A stretch of 55,279 nt of DNA from JAAERC01 sp965602655. GTDB lineage: Bacteria; Zixibacteria; MSB-5A5; GN15; PGXB01. The notes beneath the pieces were generated by a model. That model made no database searches. It was not told where the DNA came from and was given only the letters and a program-made list of their open reading frames with translations. This document shows positions 35,246 to 44,121 of this stretch, piece by piece (the stretch's first letter is position 1; each line of letters begins with the position of its first letter). The translations under genes were made by a program, and so were the position numbers. The DNA is taken from the NCBI GenBank assembly GCA_965602655.1, contig CBFCZE010000003.1:1-55279 (forward strand), written 5' to 3'.

Positions 35246-36640
35246 ATGGAATATTTTGAACGGACCAAAATTGATAAAATCCTTCTTAAGGATGAAATCC
35301 CTGTCGATAGTGATATCCTGCTATTCGGCTGGGTCAGGACAATCCGGGTATCCAAAAATGTCGCCTTTATAGAAATAAATGACGGCTCCTGCATGGGCAA
35401 TATTCAGGCGGTTGTTGGCAATCCACACGATTATCCGGTTTTGAAAAATATACTCACCGGCGCCGCTGTCAGGGTTAAGGGAACACTGATAGAATCTCCG
35501 GCCAAGGGTCAGAAATACGAACTGGCTGTATCCGAATTACAAATGCTTGGCGAGGCCGACGACACCTATCCGCTTCAGAAAAAAAGACATTCATTCGAAT
35601 TCCTGCGCGATATTGCTCACCTGCGCATGCGCACCAATACCTTTGGAGCGGTTAACCGCATTCGTTCAAAAATAGCTTATGCTGTCCACAAATTTTTCCA
35701 GGAGCGCGGCTTTTATTATCTTCATACGCCGATAGTCACCACTTCTGATGCCGAAGGCGCCGGCGAGGTTTTCCGGGTCACCACTTTTGATATAAACAAC
35801 GCTCCAACCAAAGACGGCAAAATTGACTACAACGAAGATTTTTTTGGCGTCGAGGCTTTTCTGGCTGTTTCGGGACAACTCGAGGCCGAAATCGGCGCTC
35901 TGGCGCTGGGTGATGTTTACACCTTTGGTCCCACCTTCCGCTCGGAGAATTCCAACACCTCACGTCACGCCTCCGAATTCTGGATGATCGAACCGGAGAT
36001 GGCCTTCTGCGATCTGAAAAGCGATGCCAAATTAGCAGTCGATTTTCTGAAATATCTGTTTAAATACGCTCTTGAAGAATGTGCCGATGAGATGGCCTTC
36101 TTTAACAAGTGGATTGATAAAACCGTAATAGAAACGCTTGAATTTGTAATCAAATCCGACTTTGAGCATGTTACCTACACCGAGGCAATAAAGATTCTTG
36201 AGGCGTCAAAAGAGAATTTTGAATTTCCTGTTAGCTGGGGTATCGATATTCAGACCGAGCATGAACGTTACCTCGCCGAGAAAAAATTCAAAAAGCCGGT
36301 AATCGTTACCGATTATCCAAAAAATATTAAAGCTTTTTATATGCGGGTTAACGATGATGAAAAAACGGTTGCGGCGATGGATGTTCTGGTTCCTAAAATC
36401 GGCGAGATAATCGGCGGTTCCCAACGTGAGGAGCGGTTCGACGTTTTAAAGGCGCATATGGAAGAGAAGGGGATGGATATCGGTTTGTATGACTGGTATT
36501 TCGATTTGCGCAAGTACGGGACTGCCCCGCATTCGGGATTCGGTTTAGGCTTCGACCGGACTCTGATGTATATCACCGGCATGGCCAATATCCGCGACAC
36601 CTCGCCTTTCCCCCGCGTTCCAAGATGGGCCAAATTTTAA
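35246..36640 (+). CDS. asnS: Asparaginyl-tRNA synthetase
   Basis: 464-residue class II synthetase. The N-terminal OB fold binds the anticodon (LLFGWVRTIRVSKNVAFIEI). Motif 2 is FGPTFRSENSNTSRHASEFW and motif 3 GFGLGFDRTLMYITGMANIR, followed by DTSPFPR, the Asn-type ending. It charges tRNA-Asn directly, so the organism need not rely on transamidation for Asn. ATG at 35246 with GGAG seven bases upstream is preferred to the upstream TTG. A strong terminator follows. Confidence 0.95.
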   Translation: MEYFERTKIDKILLKDEIPVDSDILLFGWVRTIRVSKNVAFIEINDGSCMGNIQAVVGNPHDYPVLKNILTGAAVRVKGTLIESPAKGQKYELAVSELQMLGEADDTYPLQKKRHSFEFLRDIAHLRMRTNTFGAVNRIRSKIAYAVHKFFQERGFYYLHTPIVTTSDAEGAGEVFRVTTFDINNAPTKDGKIDYNEDFFGVEAFLAVSGQLEAEIGALALGDVYTFGPTFRSENSNTSRHASEFWMIEPEMAFCDLKSDAKLAVDFLKYLFKYALEECADEMAFFNKWIDKTVIETLEFVIKSDFEHVTYTEAIKILEASKENFEFPVSWGIDIQTEHERYLAEKKFKKPVIVTDYPKNIKAFYMRVNDDEKTVAAMDVLVPKIGEIIGGSQREERFDVLKAHMEEKGMDIGLYDWYFDLRKYGTAPHSGFGLGFDRTLMYITGMANIRDTSPFPRVPRWAKF

Positions 36641-36654
36641 GATTGTTCGAGTAG

Positions 36655-36684
36655 GTCAGGAGCCGAGTGCTCCTGACTTTTTTT
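36655..36684 (+). terminator. Terminator after asnS
   Basis: GTCAGGAGC / GCTCCTGAC stem (9 bp) around CGAGT, then seven T. Confidence 0.93.
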
Positions 36685-36698
36685 GCCCCATGAAACTA

Positions 36699-37718
36699 TC
36701 AGGGTTCAATTCTCGTCATTGGAAAAATCAGCGAATCGGCGTTGGGGAAACGGCGGTGGAAAGACAAGGAATATCCGCCCATTCCGATTTTGCGGCTATT
36801 ACTATATTGTAAAAGACCATACTCTCGAGAAAAAATATACCGATTAGTTTCATCCTCCAAATCATACCTGACCATCACAAGTCCGGAATAAGACTGATCT
36901 TGCATTGTAATAGTTGTATCTACCGTAATCATTCTCTGGCCGATGACCTCTCCCCCGGAGGTGCTTCGAATAATCAGACTACTACTGTCGGATGAAATAA
37001 CTGAACCTTTATCCAAAACCGGCAATATATAGTTATATGTATAATGAATCAGATTGCTGTCGGTAATACAAAAATCCTCATCATAATATAGGTTCATACT
37101 AATGGGGAGTTCATAGACAACTCCCGAATCCGAAACATATCTGGATTTTGCGTCTGTGATTTTAGAATCCGAAAAATCGGAGATCAAATCAAACCAGAGG
37201 TTGCCGTCAATTCCGTATTGCTGTCGAAATCGGGTCAGGTAATGAGCGGCTCCGCTACCGCCATCATAAATGCTGTCACCATCATAATCGGAAAAAGGCA
37301 CGCCGTCAGCATAAATGTCGCCATCCAAACGAAAAACGCCGTTATCATCCAAATCATCAAAAGGTACACCAACCGTCCAATAATCCGGATTTGAACTGGT
37401 ATAGCTTGAATCATAGTTAAGATCCTGGTTGTCAGGTGAATCCCAGTCAATAATAAATGAATCGATAATCCTATCATAATCTCCGTCGCCGTTAATATCA
37501 ACATAAGGTTCGCCTAATGATGCCTCCCAGTTGACCATCTGCTCGGTACTCCTGCACATCGCGGTAGAGAGTCGCATCATGATATAAACATTTGTGTCAA
37601 CGTGGACAAATTCTTCAAAAGTCCAGCCCGGCGTCCCGGAGCCGGTCGGGTTATCATCGCTGCAAGCAAAAATCAAAAGTAAAATAACACCCAGAATTGT
37701 TAAAAAATATTTACACAT
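36699..37718 (-). CDS. Lipoprotein with EF-hand-like acidic repeats
   Basis: 339 residues. The signal ends in a lipobox (LLLIFACSDD), so the protein is lipid-anchored. Three or four Asp-rich calcium-loop-like sequences follow, such as DINGDGDYDRII, LDDNGVFRLDGD and DYDGDSIYDG, then a beta-rich C-terminal region ending MGGYSLSFHRRFPNADSLIF. The repeats resemble thrombospondin type 3/dockerin-like calcium loops. No enzymatic function can be assigned. It converges with asnS at the strong terminator. Confidence 0.75.
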   Translation of the reverse strand: MCKYFLTILGVILLLIFACSDDNPTGSGTPGWTFEEFVHVDTNVYIMMRLSTAMCRSTEQMVNWEASLGEPYVDINGDGDYDRIIDSFIIDWDSPDNQDLNYDSSYTSSNPDYWTVGVPFDDLDDNGVFRLDGDIYADGVPFSDYDGDSIYDGGSGAAHYLTRFRQQYGIDGNLWFDLISDFSDSKITDAKSRYVSDSGVVYELPISMNLYYDEDFCITDSNLIHYTYNYILPVLDKGSVISSDSSSLIIRSTSGGEVIGQRMITVDTTITMQDQSYSGLVMVRYDLEDETNRYIFSREYGLLQYSNSRKIGMGGYSLSFHRRFPNADSLIFPMTRIEP

Positions 37719-37897
37719 TGTAACCTCCGTTGATTTATCTTAAATAATGATTTCTTGAAGAGAATGTCAAGTAAGATGAGATCCGGAGCCGAGCGTTCCT
37801 TACTTTTTCTCCTACAAAATTGCTTGCCTTAAACATAATTGGCGCTTAATATATCACGATATTGGTTATATTATTAAACTAATGGCTGGAGTTTGAA

Positions 37898-39316
37898 ATG
37901 GCTGAGATAACGGCAAAAATCTTGAAAGGATTCAGAGATATTCTTCCCGGGGAAATGATCGCCCGTGAAAAATTAATCTCTGTTATCAAAGAGGTCTACG
38001 AATCATACGGATTTTCTCCGTTATCAACTCCGGCTATTGAACACAAGGCGATCGTTTCCTCCGCCGGCGATGAGGCCAAAAAACAGATTTATACTTTCGA
38101 GGAACCGGATGGTTTTGAGGTCGGCCTGATTTATGAGCTGACCGCCTCGCTCTCACGGGTTATGGCCGAACATCGGCAATTACCGAAGCCGTTCAAGCGG
38201 TATCAGATTCAGCCGGTCTGGCGGTATGATAAACCCGACCCCGGTCGCTTTCGCGAGTTTATTCAGTTCGATATCGACACTGTCGGCAGCAGTTCCATGA
38301 TTGCCGATGCCGAAATTATCTCAGCTATGCACGATGCCCTGAAAAAACTCGGTCTGGAATTTAAAATAAAATTCAGCAATCGTAAGGTCCTAAATTCACT
38401 GATTGAATTTGCCGGACTGACACCCGATATGGCTCATCCGGTTTTCCGTATCCTCGACAAACTCGACAAGCAGGGTATCAGGGCGGTAAAAAAGGAACTC
38501 GGTCTCGGCCGCGAGGATAAATCAGGCGATAAAATTATTGGACTCGGACTTGATATTTCAAAGGTAGATAAAATCGAGCAGTTCCTGAATATCGCTCAGT
38601 CAACCCGTGCCGAAGCCGTGGACTCACTAAGGAAACTTTTCAAAGATGTGCCATCGGCCGTAGAAGGTATTTCTGAGCTGGAACAGATTCACCGGTTCCT
38701 TGAATCATCGGGAATACCAGATGATAAAGCCCCCATCGACGTCAGCATCGCCCGGGGTCTCGATTATTATACGGGGCCGGTTTTTGAGGCGTTTCTAACC
38801 GGCGAAAAAACCTCGCGTATTGGCTCGGTTATGGGCGGCGGCCGCTATGATAATTCAATTGGGCGTTTCACCGGCGTTGACACGCCGGCCACCGGAGCCT
38901 CTATCGGAATTGACAGATTAATGGCGGCAATGATGACGACAGGCGCCCTGGAAATAAAACCGTCGACCGCCGATATTCTCGTGACCGTTATGATGCCGGA
39001 AAAAATAACCGAATACGCTAAAATTGCATCAGAGCTTCGCCGAGCCGGATTCAAAACCGAGCTATATGTCGGCAATGCCAGAACAATCGGCAAACAGCTC
39101 AAATATGCCGACCGTCAGGAAATCCCGGTCGCGGTTATTATCGGCGAGGATGAGTTTGAAAATAATCAGATTTCAATAAAAGATCTCCGGAAAATTAAAA
39201 CCGAAAAAGTTGATATCAAAGACAGAGCCACCTGGGTCAAAGAACTTATTGGACAGAAAACCATCTCCAATAGAGAGTTAATAAAGTTCATAGGAAAACT
39301 GCTCGAAAGGAAATAA
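37898..39316 (+). CDS. hisS: Histidyl-tRNA synthetase
   Basis: 472-residue class II synthetase. Motif 1 region GFRDILPGEMIARE and family loops RGLDYYTGPVFEAF and GGRYDNSIGRFTG are clear, and the C-terminal anticodon domain (ILVTVMMPEKI to end) is complete. The usual YDLTxP motif of motif 2 reads IYELTASLSRVMAEH here (Asp to Glu, no Pro), which is an unusual variant. The neighbouring YQIQPVWRYDKPDPGRFREF is as expected. Not adjacent to his biosynthesis genes, so it is probably a true synthetase and not a HisZ paralogue. Confidence 0.92.
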   Translation: MAEITAKILKGFRDILPGEMIAREKLISVIKEVYESYGFSPLSTPAIEHKAIVSSAGDEAKKQIYTFEEPDGFEVGLIYELTASLSRVMAEHRQLPKPFKRYQIQPVWRYDKPDPGRFREFIQFDIDTVGSSSMIADAEIISAMHDALKKLGLEFKIKFSNRKVLNSLIEFAGLTPDMAHPVFRILDKLDKQGIRAVKKELGLGREDKSGDKIIGLGLDISKVDKIEQFLNIAQSTRAEAVDSLRKLFKDVPSAVEGISELEQIHRFLESSGIPDDKAPIDVSIARGLDYYTGPVFEAFLTGEKTSRIGSVMGGGRYDNSIGRFTGVDTPATGASIGIDRLMAAMMTTGALEIKPSTADILVTVMMPEKITEYAKIASELRRAGFKTELYVGNARTIGKQLKYADRQEIPVAVIIGEDEFENNQISIKDLRKIKTEKVDIKDRATWVKELIGQKTISNRELIKFIGKLLERK

Positions 39317-39496
39317 TACTCGGCTTTGGTATCAGGCCGCTTTTGAAATTATAAAATTTCTCTTTCTTCCAATTTATCAGCGAGGCTCCCCAGTTGACCA
39401 CAATATTGCGAAAACAGGCTAAAATATTAGAGAATTTCACGTTTTTTCCAAAAAAGAAGACAAATATTAAAAAATTTCAAAAAATAAGTAGAAAAA

Positions 39497-39701
39497 GGTT
39501 AGGTTTTTGATTGATATGCCGTATAATAGACTGTGAAAATCAGTCTTCCATATTTGTCTTTTTAAGAGTTTATCTAGTAAATAATTCTTTTTAAAATCTA
39601 TATTGAAGATCAAGGCGCAATGATGCGCAAAAAACGCTTTTCCTAACGTTTTGGATTTCCAAAAAATCTTTTGCGAGGGACAGGCAAATTAGGAGAGTAG
39701 A
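39497..39701 (+). promoter_or_regulatory. Promoter and long structured leader of RRM gene 1
   Basis: Promoter with GGTTAGG, an 18-base spacer and TATAAT (39522-39527), then about 170 untranslated bases. The leader has a hairpin GCGC-aatgat-GCGC (39615-39628) and a segment TTTTCCTAA (39638-39646) complementary to TTAGGAGAG (39689-39697), which contains the ribosome site. Pairing would mask translation. The same arrangement occurs in the second copy. Confidence 0.8.
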
Positions 39702-39962
39702 ATGAAGCTCTATGTAGGAAACCTATCGTATGATACCAGCGAAGATGATATTCGCCAGGTGTTTGAAAATGTCGGTGAAGTAACGGAAGTGAACATCATT
39801 ATCGACAGAATGAGCGGTAGATCAAAGGGATTTGGTTTTATCGAAATGCCCGATAAGGACGAGGCTACAAACGCAATTTCCACGATTAATAGCACCGAAC
39901 TGAATGGACGCGCCCTCAATGTCAATGAAGCGAAACCCCGCGTTGATAGAAATAATCGTTAG
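39702..39962 (+). CDS. RRM RNA-binding protein 1 (tail truncated)
   Basis: 86-residue single RNA recognition motif. RNP2 is LYVGNL and RNP1 is KGFGFIEM, so RNA-binding residues are intact. It is a near twin of the protein at 40369-40659. The reading frame stops with TAG at 39960 where the twin has CAG (Gln); the in-frame continuation to 39995 would add RDGFGGQRRY, matching the twin's Gly/Arg-rich tail. So this copy looks to have lost its tail by a point change. Such proteins in other bacteria are cold-induced RNA chaperones; a similar role is likely here. Confidence 0.9.
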   Translation: MKLYVGNLSYDTSEDDIRQVFENVGEVTEVNIIIDRMSGRSKGFGFIEMPDKDEATNAISTINSTELNGRALNVNEAKPRVDRNNR

Positions 39963-40006
39963 AGAGATGGCTTTGGCGGTCAACGCCGTTATTGATAGCA
40001 CATTTT

Positions 40007-40037
40007 AAAAAAAGCCCGCCTTTTGGCGGGTTTTTTT
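40007..40037 (+). terminator. Terminator of RRM gene 1
   Basis: CCCGCC / GGCGGG stem with tttt loop, A-run before and seven T after. Confidence 0.93.
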
Positions 40038-40158
40038 ATGCTCGTTTTCTCGCATCGGCGAATTATCAAATCAACCTCGGTAGATTGACAATTTGGCGGG
40101 TTACTTGAAAAAACATAACTCTGATAATTTTTGCAATTTTTTTAAAAAAATTGCAAAA

Positions 40159-40368
40159 AAAGGTTAGGTTTTTAATAATTTTGCCGTATAATTGAGTGTG
40201 AAAATCAGTCTTCCATATTTATCTTTTTAAGGGTGTATCTGAGAATATTATTCTTTTTAAATCTATATTGAAGATCAAGGCGTAATGATGCGCAAGAAAC
40301 GCTTTTCCTAACGTTTTGGATTATTTAAAAAAATCTATTGTAAGGGACAGGCAAATTAGGAGAGTAGA
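40159..40368 (+). promoter_or_regulatory. Promoter and leader of RRM gene 2
   Basis: Near copy of the unit upstream of RRM gene 1: GGTTAGG, 18-base spacer, TATAAT (40187-40192), hairpin GCGT-aatgat-GCGC (40280-40293), TTTTCCTAA (40303-40311), and TTAGGAGAG (40356-40364). The single change in the hairpin turns a C-G pair into a U-G pair, so pairing is kept. Confidence 0.8.
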
Positions 40369-40659
40369 ATGAAACTCTATGTTGGAAACCTTTCGTATGA
40401 CACTGGCGAGGATGATATTCGTCAGGTATTTGAAAATGTCGGCGAAGTTACGGAAGTGAACATTATTATCGACAGAATGAGCGGCAGATCAAAGGGATTT
40501 GGTTTTGTGGAGATGCCCGATAAGGACGAGGCGACGACTGCAATTTCAGATCTAAACGGCAAAGAACTCAATGGACGGGCTCTTAATGTCAATGAAGCGC
40601 GCCCTCGTACCGAGCGAAGCAATCGACAGGGTGGCGGTGGCGGCAGACGCCGTTATTAG
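40369..40659 (+). CDS. RRM RNA-binding protein 2
   Basis: 96-residue RNA recognition motif protein with RNP2 LYVGNL, RNP1 KGFGFVEM, and a Gly/Arg-rich tail (RQGGGGGRRRY). The tail may add weak RNA binding, as in cyanobacterial and other bacterial RRM proteins. Protein identity with copy 1 is very high over the domain. The unit (promoter, leader, gene, terminator) repeats at a spacing of about 667 bases. Confidence 0.93.
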   Translation: MKLYVGNLSYDTGEDDIRQVFENVGEVTEVNIIIDRMSGRSKGFGFVEMPDKDEATTAISDLNGKELNGRALNVNEARPRTERSNRQGGGGGRRRY

Positions 40660-40674
40660 ATAAAGTTCTATCCA

Positions 40675-40702
40675 AAAAACCCGCCATCTGGCGGGTTTTT
40701 TT
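40675..40702 (+). terminator. Terminator of RRM gene 2
   Basis: CCCGCC / GGCGGG stem with atct loop and seven T; A-run before. Confidence 0.93.
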
Positions 40703-40868
40703 ATGTTCCCATTTCAAGGACTATCGAAATATCAAATCAATGCAACCCCGATAATTTTAAAATTATGCTGACTTCTGGAATCACCACCTGGTTTTTTAAT
40801 TGAACAAAATTATCAGTCAAACGTAACTATACTTAAATCGGATTTTCAAATATTGCGGAGGGCAGATT

Positions 40869-42974
40869 ATGTTTAAAATACTCCTATGTGGAATAGCATA
40901 TATCGCTATTTTTGTTTCAACGGTCTTTGGTAATGATATCTTTCTTGCAATCGATTCGGCCGATGTGGCACAGGTAAAATCAATTATTGGTCAGAATCCA
41001 AATCTTTTAAATACAAAAAATAGCGACGGATTGACGCCATTAAATCTGGTCTCGTATCGAGGAAATCTTGATCTCGTTCAGATTTTATTAAATATGGGAG
41101 CCGATGTCAATATTGGTGACAATGAAAACAGCCAGCCGATACACAATACTGCGGTGATGGGCCATACAGATGTGGTTGACTTGTTGCTCGCATATGGAGT
41201 TGATATAGATGTCCGTGATAACAACGGCATGACGGCACTGATGTTTGCTATTTCCTATAGAAAGAATGAAACGGCAGCCTTTCTTTTGGAAAAAAATGCC
41301 GATGTTAAAATTGCCAACAATAACGGGCTAACCGCGCTTCATTACGCCGCCCTGCGGGGCCAATTGGATTTAATAGAAAAAATTATTGTGATGGGCGCCG
41401 ATATAAATGCCCGCACCTTTGAAGGAGAAACGCCTCTCCATTATACTGTATGGCGGCATCAACTGGAGGCGGCCGAACTTTTGCTTCAATCTGGGGCTGA
41501 TACTGAGATAGCCGAAGATTACGGCCGAACCCCGCTGTTACATGTGGCCAGGGAAACCGGACGTGTTGAGATGGCTCAATTGCTTATAAAATATGGAGCA
41601 AATATAAATGTTCGCGATAAATTTGATGATACACCATTAATTCTTGCCGCTTGGAAGGGATTTAGCGCAATTGTCAACCTACTTCTGGATAAAAATGTTG
41701 AAGTTCCTATTGCGGGCGATAATGGCCCTGAATTATTAACCTATGCGACGGAAAAAGGGTTAAATCGTTTATTTAAGATTATGTTAGACAAAGGAGTTGA
41801 CCTGACCATTCCAAATCGAACTGGTGGAACCTTATTGCACGCTGCAGCGAAAGGAGGTTCGGCCGAAATCTGCTATACTCTTATTAACAAAGGATTTGAT
41901 ATAAATAAAAACGATGCTTTTGGCTGGTCGCCACTGCATTATGCCGCCTATAAGGGACGTTATGAAGTTGCGGAGTTGCTGATTTCAAAAGGTGCCGAAC
42001 TAAACGCCCTTACCTTAAGCGGTAATTCAGCCTATAATCTTGCCGATGCAGAAGATATTACTGAAGTAAAACAACTTTTAATAACCAGCGGCGCGGATCA
42101 GAGTCGACAGGAGTTTCCGGAATTAATTGGACCGTTTATGGGACAGACACCACCTGGCGAAACACCACAATTATTCGCCCCAGATATCGTTTCTACTAAC
42201 CGAGGTCAGCATAGCGCTATCGCTTTTTCCCCTGATGGTACTCAGGCTTTCTGGTCATCATTTTATATGCCGAGTGATTCAGGATATGCAGTTGCCGTTT
42301 TAATGGGATCAGAAATTATAAACGGAAAATGGACAGTGCCTCAGTTCCCTGAATTTACTATTCCTTTTGAAACAAGGGACGATGTCCCGTTTTTTGCTCC
42401 TGACGGGAAAAAGCTCTACTTCCTCTCAAGGAGACCATTACAGGAAGAACAACGCGGCGGAAATGAAAATATTTGGTTTATGGACAAGACCGAAATGGGA
42501 TGGAGCCGCCCGCAGCCGGTTCCCGGCGAAATCAACAAAATGCAAATGCACTGGCAATTTTCTGTCGCAAGTAACGGTGCAATCTATTTTGTTGGTGAAA
42601 GCCCGTCCGGTTACGGTATGGGCGACATTTATAGATCTGAATTTATTGATGGTAAATATCAAATCCCTCAAAATTTGGGATCGGTTATTAATACGTTGGA
42701 AGGTGAAACCTGTCCATATATTGCTCCGGATGAAAGTTATATTATATACGAATCGTCAGGGCTTAATGGGGGAGGCACTGAAATATATCTGTATGTAAGT
42801 TTCAAAACTAAAGACAATAAGTGGACAGAACCAATATTTACCGGATTAATGGGATTGGCACCGCTAATCTCTCCTGATGGAAAATATCTCTTTTATAATG
42901 GCAAAATTGATAATGTAAGTGGTATTTACTGGCTAAAAGCTGATTTTCTAAATAAATTGAGACCCTCAAATTAG
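40869..42974 (+). CDS. Secreted ankyrin-repeat plus PD40 propeller protein
   Basis: 701 residues. A signal peptide (FKILLCGIAYIAIFVSTVFG) leads about eleven ankyrin repeats (about 25-420) with the usual DGLTPLNLVSYRGNLDLVQIL and GLTALHYAALRGQLDLIEKI pattern. From about 435 to the end there is a beta-propeller with WD40-like/PD40 repeats, e.g. SAIAFSPDGTQAFWSSF, FFAPDGKKLYFLSRR and PLISPDGKYLFYNG. The ankyrins are in the envelope or exported, which is less common than cytoplasmic ones. No enzyme motif; a binding scaffold is likely. Ribosome site GCGGAGGGCAG precedes the ATG. Confidence 0.85.
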   Translation: MFKILLCGIAYIAIFVSTVFGNDIFLAIDSADVAQVKSIIGQNPNLLNTKNSDGLTPLNLVSYRGNLDLVQILLNMGADVNIGDNENSQPIHNTAVMGHTDVVDLLLAYGVDIDVRDNNGMTALMFAISYRKNETAAFLLEKNADVKIANNNGLTALHYAALRGQLDLIEKIIVMGADINARTFEGETPLHYTVWRHQLEAAELLLQSGADTEIAEDYGRTPLLHVARETGRVEMAQLLIKYGANINVRDKFDDTPLILAAWKGFSAIVNLLLDKNVEVPIAGDNGPELLTYATEKGLNRLFKIMLDKGVDLTIPNRTGGTLLHAAAKGGSAEICYTLINKGFDINKNDAFGWSPLHYAAYKGRYEVAELLISKGAELNALTLSGNSAYNLADAEDITEVKQLLITSGADQSRQEFPELIGPFMGQTPPGETPQLFAPDIVSTNRGQHSAIAFSPDGTQAFWSSFYMPSDSGYAVAVLMGSEIINGKWTVPQFPEFTIPFETRDDVPFFAPDGKKLYFLSRRPLQEEQRGGNENIWFMDKTEMGWSRPQPVPGEINKMQMHWQFSVASNGAIYFVGESPSGYGMGDIYRSEFIDGKYQIPQNLGSVINTLEGETCPYIAPDESYIIYESSGLNGGGTEIYLYVSFKTKDNKWTEPIFTGLMGLAPLISPDGKYLFYNGKIDNVSGIYWLKADFLNKLRPSN

Positions 42975-43010
42975 GCTTTTTTTCGTTTGCATAATCGGCA
43001 GTTTAACCCG

Positions 43011-43043
43011 CTCCATAATAATGGAGTTATTTAATCCATTATT
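43011..43043 (+). promoter_or_regulatory. Overlapping alternative hairpins upstream of IscA-type gene
   Basis: CTCCAT / ATGGAG (43011-43026) and AATAATGGA / TCCATTATT (43017-43043) share one arm, so only one can form at a time. Lies 110 bases before the next gene. No T-run follows. Confidence 0.4.
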
Positions 43044-43152
43044 CAACCAATAATTCAGGGCCGTTTTCGTATATAATCAGTAAGATTTGATATGGTCCAA
43101 AATCGCACAAACGATATGGACCGAGCGAAATTGCAATTGAGGAAGGCAAAAT

Positions 43153-43473
43153 ATGCATATTGAACTTTCGGAATCTGCCAAAAAAGCAATAATCGATCTG
43201 GGCGTTACTAATTATCAATATTTCCGTATAAAAGTTGTTTCCGGCGGATGCTCCGGTATGATTTACAGTGCCGGCATTGACGATCTAATGACCGATGAGG
43301 ATATTCTGATTTATAACGATAAACAGTTCAGAGTTATTGCCGATTTTAACAGCGTTCTTCACCTTTATGGTTTGAAAATTGATTATTCGGACGATTTGAT
43401 TAAATCAGGTTTTCGATTTAGCAACCCAATGGCCAAAAAGGCTTGCGGTTGCGGTGTCAGCTTTAGTGTCTAA
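43153..43473 (+). CDS. IscA/HesB-type iron-sulfur carrier
   Basis: 106 residues. The three cysteines that carry the cluster are Cys33 in SGGCSG and Cys98/Cys100 in ACGCGVSF, the A-type scaffold pattern. It passes Fe-S clusters to client proteins, possibly LipA encoded at 1.7-2.6 kb or others. No other isc/suf gene is adjacent; a cysteine-desulfurase-family gene is at 53.4 kb but is not of the IscS operon type. The following small gene starts 24 bases later. Confidence 0.9.
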   Translation: MHIELSESAKKAIIDLGVTNYQYFRIKVVSGGCSGMIYSAGIDDLMTDEDILIYNDKQFRVIADFNSVLHLYGLKIDYSDDLIKSGFRFSNPMAKKACGCGVSFSV

Positions 43474-43497
43474 TTTTCACCTGGAGGAACAAAAACT

Positions 43498-43704
43498 ATG
43501 AAACGGATAGATATAATTGGCGCGGAATCGATTTATTGCATAGATAAGGTTCAGCTAAATAAAGCGATAAAATTATCTCAGGGAGATTCTCCCAGTGCTG
43601 AAAAAATTCAATCGGCCAAAAAAATATTGGAAACCGATTTATCACGCAATGAACTAGCTGCGCCGGCATTTTTGATAATAGACGATCTGCGGAATTCAAA
43701 TTGA
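43498..43704 (+). CDS. Small hypothetical protein
   Basis: 68 residues, mixed helix, no motif recognised (KRIDIIGAESIYCIDKVQL start). CTGGAGG ribosome site before the ATG and 24-base spacing from the IscA-type gene suggest co-transcription, possibly as an accessory factor. Confidence 0.65.
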   Translation: MKRIDIIGAESIYCIDKVQLNKAIKLSQGDSPSAEKIQSAKKILETDLSRNELAAPAFLIIDDLRNSN

Positions 43705-43722
43705 TTTTATGCTCTGCGGTTA

Positions 43723-44100
43723 TTATTGAGAGGAATCGTCCAGTTTTATTACCCCGATCAGCCCTTCTCCTGAGCCAATATTTCGGCTTCTGTGCCCCTT
43801 TCCAGAAGTATCTTCTACAAGAACGATATCTCCTTTTTTGAACCGACGTATTTCTCCATCTGAGGTTTCTGCCTCCACTTCGCCTGCCAAATAAAAATGC
43901 AGCTGCCGGAACGGTGCCGGATGCCAATCACCAAACCAGTTGGCCGGTGCCTTGAGAAAAGAACATTGCGTAGCCGAAAAGGCCTCGGAAATATCCAAAG
44001 ATGGCGCCGGCGGAGCAAAATCAATCGATTTGAATTCAACATCGACATCCCCAAAATGCGATTCACCATTCTCATCTGTATAGACACGAGTATATTTCAT
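43723..44100 (-). CDS. Cupin-domain protein
   Basis: 125 residues with a conserved-barrel cupin. HFYLAGEVEAETSDGEIRRF and FKKGDIVLVEDTSGKGH are the cupin motif regions; a metal-binding His set is only partly seen (H near 70 and H in KGHRSRN). Function not clear. It is separated by about 20 bases from the NTF2-like gene, both on the minus strand. Confidence 0.8.
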   Translation of the reverse strand: MKYTRVYTDENGESHFGDVDVEFKSIDFAPPAPSLDISEAFSATQCSFLKAPANWFGDWHPAPFRQLHFYLAGEVEAETSDGEIRRFKKGDIVLVEDTSGKGHRSRNIGSGEGLIGVIKLDDSSQ

Positions 44101-44121
44101 TTCAAAAAAAGTCTGGACATT

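Noticed and set aside
39497..39646. Pairing of GGTTAGG with CCTAAC in the RRM leader
   Set aside because: GGTTAGG is upstream of the TATAAT box and so is not in the RNA; the TTAGGAGAG pairing is better placed.
39960..39962. TAG recoding as a sense codon
   Set aside because: TAG is a normal stop elsewhere in the window (for example ino1 ends with it), so recoding is unlikely.
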